Positions 33,270 to 39,471 of a stretch of 39,471 bases of DNA are shown here, piece by piece. A program made the position numbers and the translations under genes. This stretch comes from Pseudomonadota bacterium (GTDB taxonomy: Bacteria > Pseudomonadota > Gammaproteobacteria > GCA-001735895). How positions within the stretch are numbered: position 1 is the first letter of the stretch; each line of letters starts with the position of its first letter. The notes beneath the pieces were generated by a model that was given only the letters and a program-made list of their open reading frames with translations, was not told where the DNA came from and searched no databases. The DNA lies in the NCBI GenBank assembly GCA_022566015.1, contig JADFJT010000015.1, positions 1-39,471 of the forward strand. Reading direction: 5' to 3'.

Positions 33270-34433
33270 ATGTTCGAACTAATCATCAATGCCGATGTAT
33301 ACGGCCCGAAGTCGCTGGGTATTCAGAATCTTCTGGTTTGCGCGGGTAAAATTGTCTATCTCGGAGAGCGGGTTCCACAACTTGACGAGAGTTTATCGGT
33401 ACAGGTAACCGATCTGGACGGCGCAAGGTTGATACCGGGGTTTATCGATGCGCATGCGCATATTACTGGCGGTGGGGGCGAAGCCGGGCCTTCAACCCGG
33501 GTGCCGCCGTTACCTTTAAGCCAGTTCACCCGGGCGGGTGTGACCAGCGTCGTGGGATTGCTCGGCACCGACGATCTGACCCGAAACACGCAAACGCTAT
33601 TAACCCAGGTGATGGGATTGCGCGAAGAAGGCATATCCGCCTGGTGCTATACCGGCGGATACCACCTGCCAGCCACTACTTTGACGCAGTCGGTGCGTAG
33701 CGATATTGTGAATCTCGAGCCAGTGATCGGTGTTGGCGAAGTGGCAATCAGCGATCATCGTTCGAGTCAGCCGACGCGAGATGAAATATTGCGACTGGCG
33801 AGTGAGGCGCATGTCGCGGGACTGATGACAGGCAAAGCCGGTATCGTGCATTTTCATCTCGGTGATGGCGAGCGCGGCCTGTCGATGATTCGTGAATGTC
33901 TGGAGCAGTGTGAAATCCCGGCGCGCGTATTCAACCCCACCCATGTGAACCGAAACAAGGCTTTGTTTGAACAAGCCTGCGAATTGACGACACGTGGATG
34001 CACTGTCGATTTAACTGCATTTCCTGCCGACAATGTCGAATCCGGCTGGTCGGCAGAAGCGGCGGTCGCTCGATATATTGATAAAGGGGGTGATTTGCAA
34101 AAGCTAACCATCAGTTCCGATGGTGGTGGTTGTATGCCGAGCTTTGATGCACAGGGAGAGCTATTGAAAATGGAATTTGCTCATTCTTCGGCGATGGCGA
34201 TTACTTTCAAGGCGATGCTCGATATGAACTTGGCAATGGAAAAAATATTGCCGTTGATGACCAGTAACGTTGCCGACCTGCTCAGATTTCATCGTAAGGG
34301 CCGTATCGATACCGGATTCGATGCCGATCTATTAGTTTTAGATGGTCACCATGGCATACAAGGCGTAATGGCGAATGGCGTCTGGCATGTTAAACAGGGT
34401 CAGCAATTAGTGAAGGGTTTATTTGAAGAATGA
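33270..34433 (+). CDS. iadA: Isoaspartyl dipeptidase
   Basis: This 387-aa metal-dependent amidohydrolase cleaves beta-aspartyl dipeptides. It has His62 and His64 in IDAHAHITGGGGEAGPSTR, VGVGEVAISDHRSSQPT, HFHLGDGERG, NPTHVNRNKALF and TISSDGGGCMPSFD, a full match to IadA (peptidase M38). The last four bases overlap the start of the cyanophycinase gene as ATGA. In this cluster it would split the beta-Asp-Arg dipeptides released by cyanophycinase into aspartate and arginine. Confidence 0.93.
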   Translation: MFELIINADVYGPKSLGIQNLLVCAGKIVYLGERVPQLDESLSVQVTDLDGARLIPGFIDAHAHITGGGGEAGPSTRVPPLPLSQFTRAGVTSVVGLLGTDDLTRNTQTLLTQVMGLREEGISAWCYTGGYHLPATTLTQSVRSDIVNLEPVIGVGEVAISDHRSSQPTRDEILRLASEAHVAGLMTGKAGIVHFHLGDGERGLSMIRECLEQCEIPARVFNPTHVNRNKALFEQACELTTRGCTVDLTAFPADNVESGWSAEAAVARYIDKGGDLQKLTISSDGGGCMPSFDAQGELLKMEFAHSSAMAITFKAMLDMNLAMEKILPLMTSNVADLLRFHRKGRIDTGFDADLLVLDGHHGIQGVMANGVWHVKQGQQLVKGLFEE

Positions 34434-35254
34434 GTCTGTCTCCCAGGAAGAAAGGCCATACCCGTGGCTACGTGATACCGATTGGCGGTGCCGAAGAGCA
34501 AACCGGTTCACAAAAAGTATTAAAACGCTTCGTCAAGTTATGCGGTGGCAGGAAGGCTCGTATTGCGATCATTCCGACTGCGTCAAACCTGTCGGATACC
34601 GGCGATAAATATATCGAAATATTCGAAAAAATAGGAGTTAGCAAGGCCGTCTCGCTTACCATCAACGATCGAGCCGAAGCCAGTCGGCAGGATTATCTGG
34701 ATCAACTAGAACAGGTAGATGGCATATTTATTACGGGTGGAAATCAGCTGCGCCTTTCTACCATTCTTGGCGGCACAGAAGTCGCACAAAAAATTCGGCG
34801 CATGAATGCCAGAGGTGTGCACATTGCCGGTACCTCAGCTGGCGCCGCAATAATGCCCGAACACATGATTGCGGGCGGGGCTACCGGTTCGATACCCTCG
34901 GGAGACGGTGTCAATCTCGCACCCGGTCTGGGCTTGACCAACGCGCTGTTAATCGACCAGCATTTTAGCCAGCGCGACCGACTCGGACGCCTGTTGACCG
35001 CTATATCCTATAACCCGTTCGTGCTGGGCGTTGGATTAGACGAAGATACCGCCATTTTTATCGACCCGGAACATAGTTTTGAAGTCGTCGGTAGTGGCGC
35101 AGTGACAGTGATCGACCCAATCCATTTGAGCTACTCGTCGATGAGCAAGGCATCGAAGAAAGAGGCCTTGAGTATGCTCGATTTAAAGCTACATATTTTA
35201 TCGAAAGGTTGTACTTTTGATATAGAAGAAAGGAAGCCATATCCACCCAAATAA
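34430..35254 (+). CDS. cphB: Cyanophycinase
   Basis: This 274-aa S51-family serine peptidase hydrolyses cyanophycin to beta-Asp-Arg dipeptides. It has YVIPIGGAEEQ, the nucleophile Ser136 in HIAGTSAGAAIM, TGGNQ at about 102-106, and DQHFSQRDRLGRL with the catalytic-type His. The start overlaps the iadA stop by four bases, so degradation enzymes are co-translated. The cphA gene follows after 198 bases. No signal peptide is seen, so it acts on cytoplasmic granules. Confidence 0.94.
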   Translation: MSLSPRKKGHTRGYVIPIGGAEEQTGSQKVLKRFVKLCGGRKARIAIIPTASNLSDTGDKYIEIFEKIGVSKAVSLTINDRAEASRQDYLDQLEQVDGIFITGGNQLRLSTILGGTEVAQKIRRMNARGVHIAGTSAGAAIMPEHMIAGGATGSIPSGDGVNLAPGLGLTNALLIDQHFSQRDRLGRLLTAISYNPFVLGVGLDEDTAIFIDPEHSFEVVGSGAVTVIDPIHLSYSSMSKASKKEALSMLDLKLHILSKGCTFDIEERKPYPPK

Positions 35255-35387
35255 TTATTTCCTTTGAGAACAGGTAAGCGATTTGTAAAAGCAACAAGGA
35301 CTGTCATTCCGGCCCGCTCAGACCAGAACGAACTTATGTGCTCTCGCGGTAGAGGTGCTATTTGCTACCAGATAATCTTGGTGTACT

Positions 35388-35407
35388 CTGTAACAAATTA
35401 CTTACAG
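35388..35407. promoter_or_regulatory. Dyad CTGTAA-N8-TTACAG upstream of cphA
   Basis: Two perfect six-base arms, CTGTAA (35388-35393) and TTACAG (35402-35407), lie 46 bases before the cphA start. An inner dyad GTAA-CAAA-TTAC overlaps the left arm. It could be an operator that uncouples synthesis from degradation of cyanophycin. The regulator is unknown. Confidence 0.35.
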
Positions 35408-35452
35408 CGAATAAAGGGTTTAAAAATACCCAAGGCACCAACAGGATAAACG

Positions 35453-38257
35453 ATGAAAATTACCGCGACCAATGTCTATGTAGGCCCTAACATTTATGCC
35501 AATTTTCCGGTTATCCGCATGGTGCTGGACATAGGTGTACTGGTGGACTGGCCTTCGGTTAAATGTGGTAAACCTTTTACCGACGGATTGCAGGCCGCAA
35601 TCCCAAGTCTGGCCGAGCACGGCTGCTCCTATCGCGAGCCGGGTGGTTTTCTGCGTCGGCTGACCGAAGACGATGGCACCTGGATGGGACATATTATGGA
35701 ACACGTCGCACTCGAAATTCAAAATATAGCCGGTTCTGGTGTTTCTTTCGGACGCACGCGCACCACGGGTGAAACTGGTATGTACAACATGGTTTATGCC
35801 TATAAACAACGCGACGCCGGTGTCGAAGCAGGTCACCTTGCATTGCGTTTATTAATGCATTTACTGCCAAAGAAATTACAAAAACAGGTCGAGCATAAAA
35901 TCGATCAGGATTTTAATTTCGAAGCGGAACTTGAAAATTTTGTGCTTCGCGCCCAGCGTCGTGAATTCGGCCCGAGTACGCAGTCACTCGTCGACGCCGC
36001 GGTAGAACGTGGTATCCCCTGGCTGCGATTAAACGAGTACAGTCTGGTGCAGTTTGGCCACGGAAAGTACCAGAAGCGTATTCAGGCCACGGTCACCAGT
36101 GATACCGGTACTATATCCACATCGCTCGCGAGCGATAAGGAAGGTACGCATAGTTTGCTTAAAGATATGGGTTTACCGGTGCCGAAGCAAAGGATGTTTG
36201 CCACCGAAGACGAAGCAGTTCATGCCGCCAATAATATTGGCTATCCGATAGTGGTAAAGCCGTTGGACGCGAATCACGGGCGTGGCATCAGTATTAATTT
36301 AACTACCGACGAACAGGTGCGTAAAGCATTCCATTTCGCCAAAGAACAGGGCAGGTCTAGATCGGTGTTAGCCGAAAGCTTCATCACTGGATCCGATCAT
36401 CGAATGCTGGTCATTAACAACGAGCTAGTCGCGGTTGCCAAGCGCGTGCCGGGACACGTGATTGGCGATGGTAAATCCACGATTTCCGAATTGATCGACA
36501 TCGTCAATTCTGACCCACGCCGTGGGATCGGTCACGAAAAGGTTTTAACCCGGCTCGAAATCGACAAGCAGGCAACGGATTTGATGACAAAGGCTGGATA
36601 CAATAAAACTACTGTATTGAAAAAAGGTGAGAAGTTTTTCTTAAGATCCACCGCAAACCTGTCAACTGGAGGTACCGCGATCGATTTAACCGATGTGGTG
36701 CATCCGGACAACCGCGAGATGGCGATTCGAGCGGTGCGGGCGGTTGGTCTCGATATTGGTGGAGTGGATTTCCTCACCGATGATATTACCCATTCATATA
36801 AAGACGTCGGCGGAGCCATCGTCGAAATCAATGCTGGCCCGGGTTTCCGCATGCACGTCGCGCCCAGTGAGGGCGAGCCGCGTGATGTCGCCGGTAAAGT
36901 GCTCGACATGCTCTACCCGCCAGGTGCGCCGGCTCGGATTCCGGTCGCTGCGGTGACCGGTACAAATGGCAAGACCACCACCACGCGAATGCTTTCGCAC
37001 ATTATGAAAACCAGTGGGCACGTTGTCGGAATGACCTCGACCGGTGGTATTTATGTGGATGGACGAATTACTGTCAAAGGCGATATGACCGGGCCGCAAT
37101 CGGCGCAAATTGTGCTGCGTGATCCAACCATCGACTTTGCTGTACTGGAAACCGCGCGCGGCGGTATCTTGCGCGCTGGCCTCGGTTACAGTGAGTGTGA
37201 TGTTGCCGCCTGTATCAACATTTCGTCCGATCATATGGGGATGGGTGGTATCGAAACTCTGGAACAATTGGCGCGCGTCAAAGAGGTAGTAGTACGCATC
37301 GCCAACGATACCGTAGTGCTTAATGCGGACGATAAACTTTGTCTGAAAATGGCCGATAACTGTCGGGCCAAACACCTGTGCTATGTGACCATAGATCCCA
37401 CCCATGGACTGGTACGCGAACACATTCGCGCCAATGGCCGCGCCGTGGTACTGGAAAAAGGCATTAATGGTGAGATGATTACGATCTACGATAAAGGCGC
37501 GCACATCCCGTTACTATGGACGCATTTGATACCGGCGACGATCGAAGGCAAAGCGATGCACAATGTACAAAACGCGATGTTTGCGGCGGCAATGGCGTTT
37601 AGTTTTGGCAAGGATCTGGACGAAATACGAAACGGCCTGCGCACTTTCGACACCTCGTTTTTCCAAAGCCCGGGGCGTACCAATATTTACAACGAACACC
37701 CGTTCAAGGTAATACTCGATTACGCGCATAACCCGGCTGGTTTCCGTGCCATGGCCGAACTCGCCGACAAGCTCGACCCGGTCGGCAATCGAATACTGGC
37801 AATCTCTCTCCCTGGTGACCGACGCGACCAAGACCTGCGTGAATCGGTCGAGGCCTGTCTGCCGCAATTCACCCATTTTGTGTGCAAGTCCGACGCCAAT
37901 CGTCGCGGTCGAGGCGATGATGAAGTTCCTCAATTGATCCGCGGCTATTTACTCGATCTAGGGGTAGAAGACAGCAACATTGTAGTGATTGCCGACGAGG
38001 AACCTGCAGTCGACTACGCTTTGAATATGGCGCAGGAAGGCGACCTACTGGTGATTACAGGCGATGATTTACAGCGCACCTGGAAGCAAATTATTAATCT
38101 GAATAGCGACAAAGAGACACACAAGAAAACCATTCCTGGCACCAAGGTGTTTGTTCAGGAGCGGGCTAAACGTTACGTACTGGATCAGGATGAAGAATTG
38201 ATCGTCGACGAGCGAGGGGTACGGTTGGCGAGGACTGAGCCTGAAGACGCAGATTGA
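35453..38257 (+). CDS. cphA: Cyanophycin synthetase
   Basis: This 934-aa ligase makes multi-L-arginyl-poly-L-aspartate with ATP. A family-specific N-terminal domain (to about 160) is followed by the ATP-grasp domain (about 220-480, with YPIVVKPLDANHGRGI and GGVDFL, VEINAGPGFRMH). The Mur-ligase domain starts with the P-loop GTNGKTTT at 503-510 and includes LETARGGILRAGL, NISSDHMGMGG, SPGRTN and ILDYAHNPAGF. The length is slightly above the usual 870-900 aa because of a charged tail. AGGA lies six bases before the ATG. Product and precursors link arginine, citrulline and aspartate metabolism. Confidence 0.96.
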   Translation: MKITATNVYVGPNIYANFPVIRMVLDIGVLVDWPSVKCGKPFTDGLQAAIPSLAEHGCSYREPGGFLRRLTEDDGTWMGHIMEHVALEIQNIAGSGVSFGRTRTTGETGMYNMVYAYKQRDAGVEAGHLALRLLMHLLPKKLQKQVEHKIDQDFNFEAELENFVLRAQRREFGPSTQSLVDAAVERGIPWLRLNEYSLVQFGHGKYQKRIQATVTSDTGTISTSLASDKEGTHSLLKDMGLPVPKQRMFATEDEAVHAANNIGYPIVVKPLDANHGRGISINLTTDEQVRKAFHFAKEQGRSRSVLAESFITGSDHRMLVINNELVAVAKRVPGHVIGDGKSTISELIDIVNSDPRRGIGHEKVLTRLEIDKQATDLMTKAGYNKTTVLKKGEKFFLRSTANLSTGGTAIDLTDVVHPDNREMAIRAVRAVGLDIGGVDFLTDDITHSYKDVGGAIVEINAGPGFRMHVAPSEGEPRDVAGKVLDMLYPPGAPARIPVAAVTGTNGKTTTTRMLSHIMKTSGHVVGMTSTGGIYVDGRITVKGDMTGPQSAQIVLRDPTIDFAVLETARGGILRAGLGYSECDVAACINISSDHMGMGGIETLEQLARVKEVVVRIANDTVVLNADDKLCLKMADNCRAKHLCYVTIDPTHGLVREHIRANGRAVVLEKGINGEMITIYDKGAHIPLLWTHLIPATIEGKAMHNVQNAMFAAAMAFSFGKDLDEIRNGLRTFDTSFFQSPGRTNIYNEHPFKVILDYAHNPAGFRAMAELADKLDPVGNRILAISLPGDRRDQDLRESVEACLPQFTHFVCKSDANRRGRGDDEVPQLIRGYLLDLGVEDSNIVVIADEEPAVDYALNMAQEGDLLVITGDDLQRTWKQIINLNSDKETHKKTIPGTKVFVQERAKRYVLDQDEELIVDERGVRLARTEPEDAD

Positions 38258-38551
38258 TTGCTTCAAATCCCGTTTCTGTGGCAATCGTCGATTTCGAGCA
38301 ATATTCAACGCGGCAGCGCGCCGAGCATAATCAATGTAATATTGAATCACGCTTGCCTCGATTCGGGCATAGCTGGAAGCCAGCTTGGTTATGCCGGTTT
38401 ACCCTGGTTGGCATTGAATCTCGCATTGGCGAACAGGTGGGTAATTGACCGGGCCTGTTGTTTGTATTGTCCGAGAGGGGCGAAGGTATCGTCGATGTTT
38501 ACCAGTAATCATGAATACTATGCTTTGCCATCTATTAAATTGGAGTCATAA
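38258..38551. other. Gap after cphA, no convincing gene
   Basis: These 294 bases carry a plus-strand frame from the cphA stop to 38551, but its translation shows no domain pattern, has no ribosome binding site and uses a TTG start. GGAG near 38541 serves the next gene. No terminator hairpin with a T-tract was found. Confidence 0.35.
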
Positions 38552-38872
38552 ATGATTAGCAACTTAATCAAGAATATGCTCGACGATTGGGAACGCCAAT
38601 CCGCCCGTGTTCAGGAGCAGGTCAGTACCGACATTGTCCTCAACAAGGAAGACCTGATCAAGGTACAGGCGCTGGCAGAAACCTACCAATTACCTGCTAC
38701 TGATTTGCTCGCGAACCTGATAAACACCGCATTGCAACAAGTAGAGGTGCAAATCCCCTACGTCGCCGGAACCAGGGTAATTCGCACCGAAGAAGGCGAT
38801 CCAATATACGAAGACGTCGGGCGTACGCCTGCCTATCTGGCTGCAAAAGCGAAGCTGGAAAGCGGTCACTAA
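38552..38872 (+). CDS. Conserved hypothetical protein, 106 aa
   Basis: This is a small soluble protein without signal peptide or membrane segment. It has a helical N-terminal region (LDDWERQSARVQEQ, then LNKEDLIKVQALAETYQLPATDLLANLINTALQQVE) that resembles a ribbon-helix-helix-like or short helical domain. A conserved-looking C-terminal segment follows, IPYVAGTRVIRTEEGDPIYEDVGRTP. I recall similar short proteins in pseudomonads labelled pilin assembly protein, but I would not assign that function. GGAG lies seven bases before the ATG. No operon partner is visible. Confidence 0.7.
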   Translation: MISNLIKNMLDDWERQSARVQEQVSTDIVLNKEDLIKVQALAETYQLPATDLLANLINTALQQVEVQIPYVAGTRVIRTEEGDPIYEDVGRTPAYLAAKAKLESGH

Positions 38873-38926
38873 ACCAGTACCACAATCGCCGAAATATTGA
38901 TCATTAGCTGAGTCAAATTGCGAGAT

Positions 38927-39471
38927 TCAGAAAGCCAGCATCACGAGTCCCCAGCCGAGCAGCACCACTCCGGTTGTCCTTCCGATCCAATCTCCCCAGG
39001 GCAACAGCTTTTCTACCAGAACGTAAAACGCAAGACCCACAATCCAGTAGAGGTTCATCACACCGCCAACAAATAACAGGGCCATCAAAAACCAGCAGCA
39101 TCCAAGACAGTAGCTGCCGTGCTCGGCTCCCATCAAAAGAGCGCCCCTGTTTCCGGGACGGCGTCGACGCGTGAGAAACTCGACCGGGGATCGACAGTGT
39201 CGCAGGCAGGCTTGTTTGATGGGCGAGAGTTGCCATGCACCTGCCGCGATGAGTAATCCCGCGGTCAGGAACTGATTCTGACTTTGCATCATCGCTGACA
39301 ACTGGCCTGCATTCTGTAAAAACCACTGGGCGGTAACGGCTACGGCGCTGAAAAAAAGCCAGGCAAGCAAATAACCGAAGGTGAAGAAGCCGGTATTACC
39401 GAAAGGTGGTTGCTCAGAGGTAGAGCGGTTGTTGAGGGCGGCGGCGAGCAGGATCGTAGGTGCTGGGCTCG
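38927..39471 (-). CDS. DUF2182 predicted metal-binding membrane protein (5' end cut by window)
   Basis: The reading frame is open from the window edge to TGA at 38929-38927, so the N-terminus lies outside. The visible 180 or so residues begin SPAPTILLAAALNN, continue TFGYLLAWLFFSAVAVTAQW, and contain the DUF2182 hallmark SPIKQACLRHCRSPVEFL. MGAEHGSYCLGCCWFLMALLFVGGVMNLYWI follows, with conserved Cys and His residues. The family is predicted to bind metal, possibly copper, in the membrane. Its function is unknown. An internal TTG at 39370 is not the real start. Confidence 0.88.
   Translation of the reverse strand, partial: SPAPTILLAAALNNRSTSEQPPFGNTGFFTFGYLLAWLFFSAVAVTAQWFLQNAGQLSAMMQSQNQFLTAGLLIAAGAWQLSPIKQACLRHCRSPVEFLTRRRRPGNRGALLMGAEHGSYCLGCCWFLMALLFVGGVMNLYWIVGLAFYVLVEKLLPWGDWIGRTTGVVLLGWGLVMLAF

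Noticed and set aside
36794-37504. 236-aa ORF antisense to cphA
   Set aside because: It is a shadow of the Mur-ligase domain coding sequence, with no motif support.
38258-38551. 97-aa ORF filling the gap after cphA
   Set aside because: It has a TTG start at the cphA stop, no ribosome binding site and no recognisable protein features. It is probably open by chance.

Overview
The window looks like a chromosomal segment of an aerobic or facultative, probably marine gammaproteobacterium. Evidence: a UbiA ubiquinone-pathway prenyltransferase, a Na+-pumping oxaloacetate decarboxylase (OadGAB), two GlxA/GbdR-type regulators, and gammaproteobacterial-style intergenic repeats. No rRNA, tRNA, CRISPR, phage or intact transposase gene was seen. 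The species assignment is inference.

Layout. Positions 21-7124 hold ubiA, a DUF898/M48-peptidase pair, an SDR, a TPR protein, an alpha/beta hydrolase and a flavin reductase. Positions 7351-13621 form one plus-strand operon for corrinoid-dependent one-carbon transfer: corrinoid protein, DUF1638 protein, small 'virulence factor'-family protein, Cys-rich MetV-like protein, MetF-like reductase, methyl-THF:corrinoid methyltransferase, a previously overlooked 50-aa ORF, and a RACo/RamA-like reactivase. Facing it on the minus strand are an MttB-superfamily methyltransferase without an in-frame amber codon, a SAM methyltransferase, a decayed cupin gene and a GlxA-family regulator. A second GlxA-family regulator diverges from the mttB-like gene. 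Positions 19573-26579 carry a PatB/MalY-type PLP enzyme, dimethylarginine dimethylaminohydrolase, a GNAT, a DAO-type FAD oxidoreductase, aquaporin and choline dehydrogenase. Positions 26589-33018 hold a C45-type hydrolase, oadGAB, a gutted SLC13 transporter and a TPP enzyme. Positions 33270-38257 are a cyanophycin cluster (iadA, cphB, cphA). The right end has a small conserved hypothetical gene and a DUF2182 membrane protein cut by the window edge.

How it fits together (inference). The MttB-like enzyme would move a methyl group from a quaternary or tertiary amine, perhaps glycine betaine, to the corrinoid protein. The methyltransferase would pass it to THF, MetF/MetV would oxidise methyl-THF, and the RACo-like protein would rescue Co(II). 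BetA (choline), the FAD oxidoreductase (N-methyl amino acids) and DDAH (dimethylamine plus citrulline) are plausible feeders or followers. The most striking sequence pattern is charge complementarity: the corrinoid protein has a very acidic N-terminus, while the MttB-like enzyme, the THF methyltransferase and the reactivase each carry an Arg-rich terminal tail. This suggests electrostatic docking of the shared carrier.

Signs of genome decay and mobile repeats include a multiply frameshifted cupin pseudogene, an SLC13 remnant made of only its two ends, a 179-bp MITE-like element with two further fragments, and a 28-bp perfect inverted repeat.
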